This document shows positions 1 through 31,582 of a DNA stretch of 47,500 nucleotides, one piece after another. The translations under genes and the position numbers were made by a program. Below the pieces are notes generated by a model. The model saw nothing but the letters and a program-made list of their open reading frames with translations. It did no database searches and was not told the origin of the DNA. The first letter of the stretch is position 1. Each line of letters opens with the position of its first letter. The DNA is taken from NCBI GenBank assembly GCA_963170055.1, contig CAUJGJ010000040.1:2680301-2727800 (forward strand), given 5' to 3'. Source of the DNA: Halisarca cf. caerulea (lineage: Eukaryota; Porifera; Demospongiae; Chondrillida; Halisarcidae).

Positions 1-656
1 AATAATACAAATGAATATTTGGCACTGAATCAAGCTTGCTTGAGAGGGAAGAACAGCTGGCATGTACTTGACTGTAATAGCCAATAACGGAGACTCAGCT
101 CTCAGTTATAGTATAAGCAGCCAAATGGCTGACCCAACTCAATTTTGGTCTGCCATATTAATGTTTTGTTTGGAAAATATGATAGATAGCAGACCGCAAT
201 TTTAGGCTCTGTCAAGTTCCATGCAGGAGAAGTGCATGGCCTCTTAAAGGTGGTGGGCTTACATTATAGGACTGCATGGTGATATAATATTATAGATTGA
301 ATTTGATACGCACAGGAACAATACCTACAGTAATATTAGTCTACTAATAGTGCCCTTCTTTGTCTATGCTTATATGCTTAATAAATATTTATACACACAG
401 TATAATAATAATGTGAATTAATACACCTTTATATCACACTATATATATAGGTAAGGCTATTCAGGTAAATAAGTGGGGTCTAGTGTGTTACTGCATGATA
501 TGATTGAAATTATGGGATTTTAACATAGGAACATACGCCTGTATAAGAATATAGGATACAGTATAACCAGAAATATTGACGAGTTCGCAGTCATGATTGA
601 AATTTTGAAATTTATGCTTGCCAAAAAATGGGCCCTTTAAGTACTCTCTGCATGAT
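1..656. other. No feature recognised
   Basis: AT-rich sequence without a recognisable exon, TIR or microsatellite on either strand. Confidence 0.5.
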
Positions 657-805
657 CAGGGGCATAGGAGAGCTCACAATGTGAGGGGGCAGAAGGTACT
701 ACAAGGACCATATGTATAGCAGCAACATGCTAGACACATTTAGGGTATTTGGCTCCTACTTGCTAAAAGTGAGGGGGCTTGTCCCCCTTGTTCCTATGCC
801 TATGT
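657..805. repeat. GGGGCGTAGGAAC dispersed repeat, copy 1
   Basis: CAGGGGCATAGGAG near 657 and TTCCTATGCCTA near 791 form short complementary ends. The middle GTGAGGGGGCAGAAGGT is shared with 19355-19520 and 34399-34572. Probably a MITE of about 150-170 bp. Confidence 0.6.
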
Positions 806-887
806 ACATTATAAACTATGTTATGTTATGCTAATGATCTGTGTAGCATGGTCACTGATTGAATATCCTAGAAAACCCATAATAGGG

Positions 888-888
<1 letters not shown>

Positions 889-950
<62 letters not shown>

Positions 951-961
951 ACACACATACA
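889..961. repeat. CA microsatellite
   Basis: Nearly pure (CA)n, with one AGACAC interruption near 945. Confidence 0.95.
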
Positions 962-989
962 CGAGTGTGCATGACATTGTGCATTCAAT

Positions 990-1250
990 GATCATACTAC
1001 AACGCACACTCTCACATATAGCATGCACTTCAGGGTTTCTTTCAGAATAATGATCAAGAGGAGCAATGACATGGTACCTGAGACTGTTTAAAACCACTTT
1101 AGCTGTTTCTGAATACAGTTCATGATCACAGATCAGTATGTTGCCATAGTGCATGTGTGTTCCACTAGGATAAATTTTCAAGGGAGGCATACTCTCTGTG
1201 CCCTCCCACCCCCTCCTCAAAAAGAAATCGAAGATATGTGCTGCCAAATA
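990..1250 (-). other. Unassigned open frame, possible exon
   Basis: A minus-strand frame of 131 codons runs into the CA repeat. The stretch GTHMHYGNILICDHELYSET and AKVVLNSLR, bounded by TATCCTAG (1168) and CTCAG|GTACCA (1078), looks exon-like. Its phase does not follow from the basic exon at 2040-1762 or from 1661-1560. No family recognised. Confidence 0.25.
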
Positions 1251-1840
1251 TACTTACATAAGTACATATACAGGAATAAATCCTTATATAAATGGTTATA
1301 CCATGCATTTTGGAACAAAGCTAAACCAAGTGCAGTTTACATTTAGCTATAGAACTGTTAGATTTTGACACATGCACTCAATGTAATTACAAAATAAACG
1401 TATCAGTGGACTCAAGATTGCCTAATGCTAGCTTTCAATGTTATAGCATTTTTTGGCAAATTATACCTAAGACTTTTATAAATGGATTTATGCTACGTTC
1501 ATGAGTGTTCATTTCCAACAATAAAGGCTACATGACTTTTTGTGAAGGAAGGGTTACTGCTAGTCCCCCCTCCTTGATAAAATCCTACATAAGAATGCAT
1601 TGTGGATATCAGTGCCAGGTCCTGCATTGTTTGCAAGAAAGTAGCTGCAAATGGTTGTAATCTTAGAATTCCAACTAACACTACTATAACGTGTAAAACT
1701 ACAATTAGGTGGAAACAGTAGTACATGTAGTTACACATACATTGCTATAGCCTACACTTACCCTGATTCGCTCGGATCGTCTTAGACTAGTGCTCATTTT
1801 CTTCGAGGATTTTGATGTGGTGGACTTTCTTTTCGACCTT

Positions 1841-21139
<19,299 letters not shown>

Positions 21140-21999
21140 GACTGTGTACAGCGGACAGGAGGATCTGCAAAGAGAGAGAACAGTGAGAGCTCGAGAACAT
21201 CCTTAGCTTATTGTCAAAGTTACAAGTATCATCAATGTGGTAATAAGAGTAGCCTAGGTTGTGGGAGCAAAATATAACGCTGCAACTTTTTGCTTGGTTC
21301 TGGTAGGGTCGAGGGAACGGGTATCAGCTTAACCCTTGAAATTCACGAACAAAATAATACAATTATAATGTTAATTATTATGACAAGACATGAGAATATT
21401 CGAGTTCCACACAATGCACTATTTGGCCAGTTTAATTGGTCACTTTTATATAATCAAGTTTTCAGTGAGCCATGCATGTCATATAGATTATTATTATATA
21501 ATACTATAGTACAGTGATATCAATGTACACCATATTTAACTATGCAGTTACATATAATTGCCATATGATAGAGACGAGTTACTAGCATTAATATGCTCAA
21601 TGTGCACTTGCACTTCTGACTGCATGATGAGCACGGCTTACCCAAGTGTCCCAAAAGAACTCTTTGTATCTCCGCTTATATGCAATGTGAATCTGATTCA
21701 TTAGATTCCATGTTCAATTATAGATGATATGTGGCCCTAACTGGAACACTAGAAAATTATTCTTCAACTTCATCTGTTGCTTATCTACAACAAAAGAGCC
21801 TTAGGTGTCCCATAACTCCCCACACTACTCTACATGCTAATATGTATACATGCATGATCCTCAGTCCCATGATGATAGTGGGACTGTACTTGAGGAAGGC
21901 TGAGAACAAGGGGTCCATGCTGAAAGCTATAGTAGTCGAAGAGTTTGAAACAGCTCAAACCTGCCAATGGGTATAATACGTACAATTAGAGTCTTGAAC

Positions 22000-24900
22000 G
22001 GTGGCGAAAATCGGCCCGGGACGATGGTCAGTGAAAACACTGTCAGTTACAGGCTACACACGTTATTTCTCGTCAGTGTTGTCGATCTCCATAAATTAAA
22101 CATTTAGCAGTTACTGTAACAAAAATAACTAGACAGTGACCACAGCAGAATTTACCGGCTTGTCCTGTTCCAAAATGTCTCGTTGTTAAACGTTACTCAA
22201 ATCATCACCAAGAAATTAATACTCTATGACTAATAAGGCAGATAAAAGCCACTAGAAGACAGAACATATTATGGAGGATCACGAACAAAGGGCGTTGAGC
22301 GCTCACTAGACTCACCAGTCAACGATCAGCTGAAATCCAGCGCGGCAGTGAGATAATTATCCTCGTAATCAGAATGTGGTGATATTCTTCAAGCTTTATA
22401 GCGATGAGTAGGTATTTCCTGATCGTTTTCACGGCGAATTCAAATCTCTTCTGGCAATCGTTCCTCAATGCGCAGATCGCGAATTACAACCTGTCTACAA
22501 TCATAATTATAATAATATTATACGGTGACTTCTTTTATAGGGCGATCCGATTGTGCAATGCATTCCAGCCCCACTCTGTTATTGCGCAATGTCGACGTTT
22601 ATGCTTTGGCATAGTCTGGCTCGCCCGGTGACGTCAGTCCCCGAAAATGGCCGAGCGAGAATTGGGTCGGCAACGCCAGACTACCTTTGGCAGTCTATTG
22701 CAAGCTCGATCTCGGAGGAGATGTGTACGTATACATATAAACAACCATCGTTGGGGTGACTACGATGCACGCGCATGCAGAGTCTCCTTTGCCCTTGTCC
22801 GCTCTGTTGTCCCGAGCACTTTGTAGTACTTGTAGCACATGTGCCGGCTGCATGTACATTACAACGTTGGCATGCATGGTTGCCCAGTTGGTGTGTTGTT
22901 GTGTTTTTACATGCGTTACAAAATGGTACTAATTATATACAAATACTTGTGAAAGTTTTTGATTCTTAATCAATATTCCTTGTATATTATTATTATTATA
23001 GTATTATTATTATAGGTTGTGCTAGGCCAAAATAGCCCTTTGACCCTAAAGTTGCTGCCCTTTTCCATCAGTGCAAGCAGTACAGATAAAAAGCAAAAAA
23101 GCTACTAAATGAACTTAGACCTTCACAGTGAAATAATGCATGCATGAAAATCAAAGCGTATGTCTTGTGAGGCCATCATGAAAAATGAATATATAGACTG
23201 TACTACGTATGAATGACAATAAAATCCTAAAAAGCAAAATCGAACCAACAACAACTATAATCGCCGCCACTTATATAATAAGTATGCCTGGGTCAACAAA
23301 TGTGCGTGAGGAATAAAACATCCCCCTGACCGGCCCTTGGCCAATATTCAGCCAAATATATATACAATACATGTATACCAGTACACATAATAATACTAGT
23401 TGTGAACCAAGTTCAGAACCTCGCGATTGCTAAAACAAAAATTGAATTTTGAAATAGAAATTGAATTGTGTTCAATTCCATTTTGACTGCTGCTTATAAA
23501 TTCAAAACTGATGTGTGTGCTCATGCTTTGAGTTATAAGGCTAGATTGAGTGCAATGGTATTACAATGGCCATGCAGATGCAAAGTTAGCAGTTTTGTTG
23601 TTTACTCACTTGACACATGCTTGCAAGACACAGTGTGTAGACTACAGTATCAGTACTCGTGAAGCAAGGCTGTACGACAGTGTAACATCTGCAATTTGTG
23701 ACATTTGACATTCAATTTGATTGAGTCATGCATCAGTGATTGACACAAATCTGTTGAGTTTTTATTTCTTCTGGTGACACTGCGTTAAATTTGCATTGCC
23801 AAAATAAATGGTCACTTTTCATTGTATATGATTCAATTGAATTGCAATGCTTGGTTCAATTTGGCCTGCTTGAACATTCAATTGACAATAGCACTGAGCA
23901 ATGCATGTGACATGTACCACTGCACATAATCTGCACAAGAAACCAATTTGCAGTCCATGGTGCTAGAAGTTAGTATTATAATTATGCGTCCTCAACATAA
24001 TACTACTGTCAATTTACCTGCATGAACATATGTATTCGTAGACCTTGATTAATTCTGAATCAATAATATTGTAATTCATGTACCACCACACAACTGCATG
24101 AGTGATAGAAACGAAGTTGCAAACATTTTTGGTTTATTATTTGGTTCTATTTGAATGAACAGTCTGTTTTTTTTTCAAGAATTAAGTCTTTAAAATTTCT
24201 TTTGAATCCATGAACTTCATATTGATTGAACATACATCACACAATGTCATTTATAACTTGCTGCTCATACGTACATGAAATTTGTTTCTGTGATGTGTAG
24301 CCAATCTGTATGACATTGTGTTTTAGATGATTTGTACATAAGTGCATTCAAATTTGTGGATGTGACATATTCAGGTGCTTGGAGTACAGTTGTGACACAG
24401 GCTGCTGTGTATAAAATAGGTTCAAATTTTGGGTTACATTAGATTTGTTTGATTGCGATGAAATCCATGGTTTCTGCAGAGGCTGTCTTCAGACACATTT
24501 CACATGGTATAATCTAATTAAAATCAGAATCTAACAGATAATACATAAAATTAATGTGCATAATTATACTGTTTATGTTCTAATTTTTCGTCAGAGCAAT
24601 TGTCACAAAAAATGTCATTTAGAATGGAATTGCAAGGTTTCTGAAAGGTGGCGAATAATTGGAATGGGGGGACAAATATATTTAGAATCAATGATGGCGA
24701 ATTAGAACCATCAAAAAATAGTTGTTTCTAGCTTGAGAACTGTCGCGCCCGTTCAAGGATACCATGCACATATACGAGGAAATTCGAATGAAAAATGAAA
24801 ATCTTCCATGATTTGACGATTACTCAAACGAAATAAAAATGACAAATATAAACGAAGGAACAGCGGTTTCTCCAGTACGGTATATCAATGGCACAACAAA

Positions 24901-25300
24901 TGGCAGAATGAAGGCGGCCAGCCTGCGTGACGAATAATTAGGGTCTCTGACATACATATGTAGGATTAAAACACATGTTATTTCGTCATCAATTAGAATG
25001 CTTTTCATCCCTTTTGGAGCCCATGATGAATATTTGGAATGAAGAAAAATTAGAGCATATACGGTATATAATCATTTGCTATATCAGTTTGAAAGTCCAC
25101 GTACTGATGTCACATTATAATAATATTTGGCATAGCGGTGCATGTTCCATACATGTACTGCATACATCTCTCAGACTTAGACTTCAACAAACAATAGTCA
25201 ATGTGAATACATCATGTGCTCAATTACATGTTTTCTTTGCTGTATTGCATGTATAATTTTAGAAAACGGCATACCAACAATACCAGCGAAAATGAGCTGC
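22000..25300. other. Intergenic region upstream of the TIR gene
   Basis: Apart from the island at 22620-22830 I see nothing secure. AGGTGGCGAA-type sequence recurs at 22002 and 24645. From 23430 to 24250 the sequence is strikingly rich in TTCAATT/AATTGAA words, perhaps an old AT-rich satellite or element. Confidence 0.4.
22620..22830 (+). promoter_or_regulatory. GC-richer island with CRE site and possible first exon
   Basis: TGACGTCA (consensus CRE/ATF palindrome) at about 22629 is followed by AAAATGGCCGAGCG. That ATG opens 59 codons (MAERELGRQRQTTFGSLLQA...) on the plus strand. The region is CpG-richer than its AT-rich surroundings. It may be the promoter of an unseen plus-strand gene or of the minus-strand TIR gene, whose start is 1.5 kb away. 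No downstream exon was found. Confidence 0.35.
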
Positions 25301-25364
25301 ATGTATATATCAGGATGTTTAATGAAATGTGAAGTGTCAGTTTACATCCGATCAGGAACGTAAC

Positions 25365-25500
25365 AGATTATTTGTACAAAATCAATGCACACAACGTTTC
25401 GGCCACGTAGGCCTTCATCAGCTGTATAAAACATTTTATGCAGCTGATGAAGGCCTACATGGCCAAAACATTTTGTGCATTGATTTTGTACAATTGATCT
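25365..25500. ncRNA. Inverted pair of hammerhead-ribozyme-like motifs
   Basis: A palindrome carries two copies of a CTGATGA ... stem ... GAAAC motif. Minus strand 25421-25396 reads CTGATGA, AGGCC, loop TACGT, GGCC, GAAAC. Plus strand 25444-25469 reads the same with loop TACAT and AAAAC in place of GAAAC. Box CUGAUGA and box GAAA are the hammerhead core. One extra A before the GGCC stem departs from the consensus. Hammerheads are known from Penelope-like and other retroelements, so this may be a retroelement relic. Activity is doubtful, above all for the plus-strand copy. Confidence 0.45.
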
Positions 25501-26029
25501 GTTCTTTATAGAATTTGTTTGAAAGTTATATTATATCATAAGTCAACGTAGCAATTAGTCTCTATCATATCAGATATAATCACACATTGCAGATTATGTC
25601 AATCAAATATGTATTATTTTATCCCAAGATGGTGCAAAGTGGTGCACATGAACCGTAGTTAGTCAAATCAAGTGTTCCAAGTACAGTGGAAAACAAGAAC
25701 AAAAGTGCGCAACACACGAACGATACTGAACTGTAATTTGTCAATCAATACCTTTTTATGACACTTCACATTTCAATTTTCTTACTTCTTTTTCGCTAAA
25801 TCACTTGTTTCGAAACCATAGATAAAACTGACATGTTCGACTCCAAGCAAAACGGGCCGCCAGTTTATTGGTAAAAGTTGCCAGCAGTTGTAATTCCTTT
25901 ATTTTGTCATTTTTATAGCTTGTACTCGAACAAAGTTGTCAGAGAAAGAAGACGTCCTATAGACTTCGCCGAAACAACAAAGAAAGCAAACAGAGCAGTC
26001 TTGGAGATAGCGCCATATAATCTACACGT

Positions 26030-26120
26030 GTCCTTGCGCATGCGCAGTTGCAATAAAGATGCCCCTAAAGATGTCCGACACAATGGCTGACACAATGGCT
26101 ACTCAATTCGATCACCCGAA
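26030..26120 (+). promoter_or_regulatory. NRF1-type site and start-like ATGs
   Basis: TGCGCATGCGCA, the NRF1 consensus palindrome, lies at about 26035. Shortly after comes a cluster of ATGs in good context (MSDTMADTMATQFDHP, 25 codons to a stop). It looks like a promoter with a first exon, but no gene body is evident. Confidence 0.3.
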
Positions 26121-27344
26121 CAACAAAATTGCGAATCCTACTGTTTAGCGGAAGAAACTTGAAAATCGCTGTATGGAAGTTTTAGACATTATTGTACAAT
26201 AATAATGAAGATTGTTATTTTTTTCGTATCGGTCAAGATGGGACTGTCACCGACCCAAACGTAAGTCAGTGACTTTGGGCGTGTTTTGTCTAATACCCAG
26301 TAGGGAAATGCACATAAAGTTTACCTTATCACATAGAACACGTTTGCCCGCTTCTGTTATTGCCACTTCACTACCACTTTACTTTATCACCGACTTGCAA
26401 CTTGCGCACAAAGAAACGACATATTGGCCAAAATATACGATTAAGTGCGCGGGCTTCTCGATCAGACTCCCCTATACGACGGAAACAACTAGTGAGATGT
26501 ATAATGCATCATGGGGGGCGAGCGTTGCTTCAGACAGCTGTGGTGACATCCACAAGGCATATTATCAGCATCCTGCAGATTTTGTCAACCCAGTCCCTCA
26601 GTGAAGAAAATCATGTGGACTGCATGCTTGATTAGAGTAATTTCCCATTTAGATTGCTGTTGAGCTGATTTCCAACTATTTATAATGTATATTTATGTAG
26701 CTGCATGGTAATCGTATGTAACAGTGATCATGCAGTGCTTTGATTTGAATTCTATTGTATATACCATTGTGCATATGCATGGTCTAATTGATTGATTGAT
26801 TGCATGGTTGATTGATTGATATAGCTGACATCAGCATGGTAGGCAAGGTTTGTTTAGGATTGCTTGAGGTCAACTGTAGTACACGATAATGGCGTCATAC
26901 ACTCTATACTATAGCAAGGCTAGGCAAAGCCGGCAAACTGGCCGAGGAAGAATCAGAAACTGGGGCTAAAAATGCACATGCATCACGACGACGCACATAG
27001 CTTCTGAAACGAGGGCCAGCCATGATAGCCATGCCACGAACATTGGCATCAAATGTCGACACTGAGCCAGAACGAACGCATTCCAAAATGGCCGGCAAGA
27101 TGGTGACGTTGCCCGAAGGTAAATCTGCAACCCCTAGTCTTCGGCAACCGTTAAATAAAATTCTGCTTCGATAGAGTTGACGGACTTTACATTTCGTTTC
27201 TTTTACGTAGGTTTTCAAGTGCATGGGGTGTGACCTGTATACACATTAGCTGTATATACGCCTTACTTGTACTTTATTGTGGTATGATAGTGCAACTAAG
27301 ATTTAATTAACTCAATAGGTAAAAATCTACATCCACTTTTCTAG

Positions 27345-27459
27345 TAATCTGGTAGAAACACGAACACACACCTGAGTACAGGAATAGTATAGCTGCAACA
27401 ATCTGGTAGAAACATGGGAGAACATGAACACACACCTGAGTACAGGAATAGTATAGGGT
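27345..27459. repeat. Tandem repeat, two ~57-bp units
   Basis: Two copies of a unit built from ATCTGGTAGAAACA and CACACCTGAGTACAGGAATA. An outer inverted pair GTGTGACCTGTATACAC (about 27228) and its complement (about 27458) brackets them, so the whole may be a small TIR element. Confidence 0.6.
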
Positions 27460-27963
27460 GTATACAGGTCACACAGATTATTCAAAACTTAATGCCTTAA
27501 GTAGCCCGATCTCCATGACCTATTCCTGGAAATATACGACATAATTTGGAAGGAATTTGTAAACTAGTTAAAGTGGACTATGAACACATACTGACCGAAG
27601 CTTAGCATCTTTAAACATGTTTGTTGTGTGGTTGGTGGTAAGATCAATGGCTCAGTGTGCATTTGCAACTGATACAGCACACTTTTTGCAACATTCCGAC
27701 CACAAGGTGTGCAGTATCAAATAATCGCTTAGTGTTATGATCATAACAAATACCAATAAGTGTCAGTCTAGATCATTCGGCTTTTCTTGCTTTAGGACGC
27801 AGAACGCTTGCACCCTGACGTTGGCGTTGGTGCCTCGTGCTTGGTAATCTCTCAGCCGAGGAGCAGTCGGCCGGAGAAGAAAGTGAAGGGTGGCGTAAAA
27901 TTAGCATTTTAGGTGCGGCCCCTGCGTAGGCGGGCTGCCGTCGGACTCCCCGTACTTGAACCA

Positions 27964-28060
27964 TCAGAGGGGGGCGAGCGTAAGCGAGCCCCCAATTAAC
28001 CTCGCTAAACCACTCGGTAACTAGTTCAGACTACGTCTGAAGGGGCTCGCCTAAGCCCAT
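27964..28060. repeat. Hairpin of GGGCGAGC / GCTCGCC motifs
   Basis: GGGGGGCGAGCGTAAGCGAGCC (split by a 2-bp shift) forms a local hairpin. A related block, GGGGCTCGCCTAAGCCC, lies about 70 bp on. The same motif, GGGGCTCGCTTAGGCTCGCC, occurs in both units of the 234-bp tandem duplication (30409, 30643). Probably a shared repeat end. Confidence 0.5.
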
Positions 28061-29735
28061 GCGGCAATTATTGCGAACATGAGTCTATTGGCAGCATGCA
28101 TGATGCATGTTGCAAGGATTGCACAGGCACTCCAGCTAGTCAGACCATGGTCGGGGGCCAGATCACTTTTCAGAACAGTCCTGCATGAATATTTTCCCTT
28201 TCAACACACTATCAGTCTTATTGAGTACAATTATTGACATAGCACTGTGACAATGACTATATATGCATGGCCGGACCACCTTACAAGCCCTGCCCCCCCT
28301 CTGTGATGTAAGTTCATTTGGAAGTATCAGGACTATGTCGTTACTTCATCGAGTAAGGCAGAAGGGGGTAATTTGGAACGGCAGGTAATTTGGAATGGTC
28401 ATGCAGGCCAAAAAGCAATGACAATGACAAACTACATCCATATTCTGTATTGTCTCCATGAAGTGGGGTTCAGCAGTCACTGTGGCAAGTATGGCAGACC
28501 CTGTTCCGTGAATTACCATCCTTTTGCAGTCAGAAGAGCTTTGGAGAGAAGCTCAATCCTGCCACGTGTAGTTCAAAGCCATGATTGAAAACGTTTGCAT
28601 GCACAAGTACATAGACCGGATAATCTGCGATATCATCGCGATTTGTGCATCCCGTATAGCTAGAACAAAGATGCCACGGCTTAGTGAAGGATCCCTGCTG
28701 TTGAACGCGAATCCCGCGGCTCCGAAGTATCTACGAAACCCTTTTGAACTTTAGGAGTAGGTTTTCGAAGGATTTGCGAAGTCTAAAAGTGTTTATGAAA
28801 CGTACGGTAGCCTGTAGAATGGACGCGATCGATCAACCGGGATGTCGGCATTTGTTCCTCAGAAGATGGCTTTGGCGTTCGTTCGAAGAGGTCTGTAGTT
28901 CGGCGCTGAGACTGGCGATCCTTGGGAAGTCCTTTCGTCGTCCAGAACGAAGCCCATGCCCGAACAGATCGATTTGATCGGTTGTACCTTCTGGGCCTAA
29001 AGTTGACATATATATATTATGGAGTACAGTAGTACTCCATATGTAGGATTGACACGGAAAAAACATGGCCGCCATACATTAGCGCAAATTTTGTTTTCGG
29101 CTGAAAACTAACGATGCAGTACAGTTAGTAACATTTAAAAGTGATATTGGTGCCTTTTGACACACTAGCTATAAGATGAAGTAGTTAAAACCCTTCGTAG
29201 GCCAATTTCTTTAAAGAACTTTGAAATTTTAGACGAAAATGTATGGCTACGCAACACCAGTACCATTTTAAGATTATTCTTATTCTTCTTCTTATTCTTC
29301 TCGTCGTTTTTTTTCGAACTGGGCTACAGGTCACCACGAAGGGTCCAGAGGTCTCATCTTTCGCCAGTGAGCTCCGATTATTAGTGCGAAGTGCCTTTTG
29401 TAGGTTTTGAAGCAATACCTACACTTCTAAAGTGAGAAAAAAATTAATAGGCAAATCCCATACATTCGCCGGATCAGCCATTTTCGGATCGGTGAAATGG
29501 CTACACAAGACTAGACATACGCGTACGTGCACAAGGTCTGCACTTTGATGATCGTCGACTTCAGCGCTCTTTTCGTTCGATCATTTGTTTCTAGATGGGT
29601 ACATTGATATTAGTCAGGTAACTGCATAGATTTCTAGTTTCTTTATCTTACAAGATTTGATCGTGTTCCTTCTCAACTGCAGTGGAGATCTATTCAAGCA
29701 ACCGTTTCGCTATAAAAGGAAAAACCGCACGAACA

Positions 29736-30299
29736 AGGGTGTATAAAAACCATGTAAAAATGGTACAAGGATGTAGGATTGACACAGGATCGTGCAAAAA
29801 GCCATTATCAAAAAGGGATTCTCCAAAAACACTTGGAACAAGGTTAAGTTGCAAAACCGGTACAGGGCTAGGTGGGCAAAGGGCAAGACAGGCATAGGGC
29901 TAGATGAGCATAGGGCTACACATACATGAGGCTAGACGGGCATAGGGCTAGATAGAGTTTAATTGGACTGAATGTACACTGTGCAAATTCCTACATCCCG
30001 CAGCACATATGTACTGTATAATGTGCTGCACATGCGGGATGTAGGAATTTGCACAGTGTACATTCAGTCCAATTAAACTCTATCTACCCCTATGCCCGTC
30101 TAGCCTCATGTATGTGTAGCCCTATGCTCATCTAGCCCTATGCCTGTCTTGCCCTTTGCCCACCTAGCCCTGTACCGGTTTTGCAACTTAACCTTGTTCC
30201 AAGTGTTTTTGGAGAATCCCTTTTTGATAATGGCTTTTTGCACGATCCTGTGTCAATCCTACATCCTTGTACCATTTTTAAATGGTTTTTATACACCCT
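29736..30299. mobile_element. 564-bp near-perfect palindromic MITE
   Basis: The ends AGGGTGTATAAAAACCATG and CATTTTTAAATGG...GGTTTTTATACACCCT are complementary, and the arms mirror each other nearly throughout. The centre is near 30018, around GTACTGTATAATGTGCTGCA. Arms contain short repeats of the type AGGGCTAGATGAGCATAGGG. No coding capacity. Related pieces: 2110-2570 and 32130-32240. Confidence 0.88.
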
Positions 30300-30365
30300 A
30301 TATAATATTATATAAATATATATATAAATATACATACATATACAGCCACGGAAGTAGCGCCGGAA

Positions 30366-30835
30366 GGCGTGGGCGTTCTCGATCGCCAACCGTTAGTGTG
30401 GGGCTCGCTTAGGCTCGCCCCAACAAGTATTGGAGCTGCAAGCATGACCAACATAATATACAATATCAGTGTTCTCCCCAGGTATCTTAAGGCATGTCAG
30501 TCCAACATGCCTTCTTTTGTAAACTTTAATACTATTTGTAGGAAAAACATGCATGCATTCATAGATTATTGAAAATCTATGTTTAGTACACGACACTATG
30601 GCGTGGGCGTTCTCGATCGCCAACCGTTAGTGTGGGGCTCGCTTAGGCTCGCCCCAACAAGTATTGGAGCTGCAAGCATGACCAACATAATATACAATAT
30701 CAGTGTTCTCCCCAGGTATCTTAAGGCATGTCGGTCCAACATGCCTTCTTTTGTAAAATTTAATACTATTTGTAGGAAAAACATGCATGCATTCATAGAT
30801 TATTGAAAATCTATGTTTAGTACACGACACTATGG
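30366..30835. repeat. 234-bp tandem duplication
   Basis: Two head-to-tail copies (30366-30599 and 30600-30833), each beginning GGCGTGGGCGTTCTCGATCG and ending ACACGACACTAT. I counted only two substitutions (near 30508 and 30535 in the first copy), so the event is recent or an assembly duplicate. Confidence 0.9.
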
Positions 30836-30927
30836 TACAAATCATACTAGTGCCCAAAACTGAAGCTGCAAGCAATTTGTGATGTACATACTTAACATGC
30901 CTCAAATTATTTCTGGGGGGAACACTG
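30701..30927. mobile_element. Short CAGTGTTCTCCCC-ended element, 227 bp
   Basis: It begins CAGTGTTCTCCCCAGGTATC and ends TTTCTGGGGGGAACACTG. AATAT is repeated on both sides (30696-30700, 30928-30932). Its 5' half was copied by the 234-bp tandem duplication, leaving a lone 5' end at 30467. Confidence 0.65.
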
Positions 30928-31327
30928 AATATGTTATACTGCAATCCAAGCCCGGACTCTAAACCGGATGTGCTCAAAGGTCTGCTCTCAATATTTACAG
31001 CACATAATATAGAACCTCTCCAATCCGAAACTTCTGTGTTCGGAATCATTGTTTTGCATGGTCCCAATTAAGGGTGTTTGGTTCAGTTGCGCATATTATA
31101 TAGGTTGGAGTATCAGATTCTATGGTTATGCTAACAAGAGGCTGTGTTGTGGGTAACTGTCTCCATGCTTTTACAGTGTTCTTTTAACTAAAATGGGACA
31201 TAATCATTGTTGTTTGTACCTTGGGAACTAGTGATATCTGAATTTTGGCAATTAATTGTCAAAAACAAGTAATTCACTAGACTTGGGAGGACTTACTAGC
31301 TCTTCCACCATGCACGGAAGGATCCAT

Positions 31328-31495
31328 TTAAAACTTGAAAGGTAAAAGTATGTAGCTACTAATTGACACTTGAGATGGATTACCATTCACTGGTAGCGTT
31401 TCCTTAGATTCAATTCTTGGCGATGTTTCGCCCGTGTCTTCTTCATCGCTACTTTGCTCGGAGAACAATATATGCTGCCACTTGACTGCATTCAT
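31328..31495 (-). pseudogene. Truncated duplicate of the N-terminus of the Gly-rich gene (55 codons)
   Basis: The open frame begins MNAVKWQHIL and then reads SEQSSDEEDTGETSPRIE and KETLPVNGNPSQVS, like residues 13-45 of the gene starting at 46483, before unrelated sequence and a stop. Homology ends near 31356. Compared with the intact copy, 4 nt are missing between the start and the SEQSSDEED block. An extra ATG two bases upstream, in another frame, restores the original reading. It is probably a non-functional by-product of the segmental duplication, although the frame is still open. Confidence 0.7.
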
Positions 31496-31582
31496 CTCAA
31501 ACTAAAATTTAATATGGACAAGAAATGAGTATGAAGTACTCTCGACAATCACTAAAGTCAATAGTGCACCAGTTATACTTGT

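Larger units (their letters stand above)
25880..29735. other. Intergenic region with unassigned frames
   Basis: Frames of 130 codons (26212 plus), 106 (26904 minus), 77 (28744 plus) and 71 (28373 plus, with AGQKAMTMTNYIHILYCLHE) are somewhat more GC-rich than the surroundings. They look like transposon-derived coding fragments, but I recognise none of them. Confidence 0.35.

Noticed and set aside
1078..1167. Further exon of the TIR gene (GTHMHYGNILICDHELYSET)
   Set aside because: The peptide looks coding, but its phase does not join to either upstream candidate; kept only as an unassigned frame.
26212..26604. 130-codon plus-strand frame
   Set aside because: Two overlapping frames of similar length and no motif; neither is convincing as a gene.
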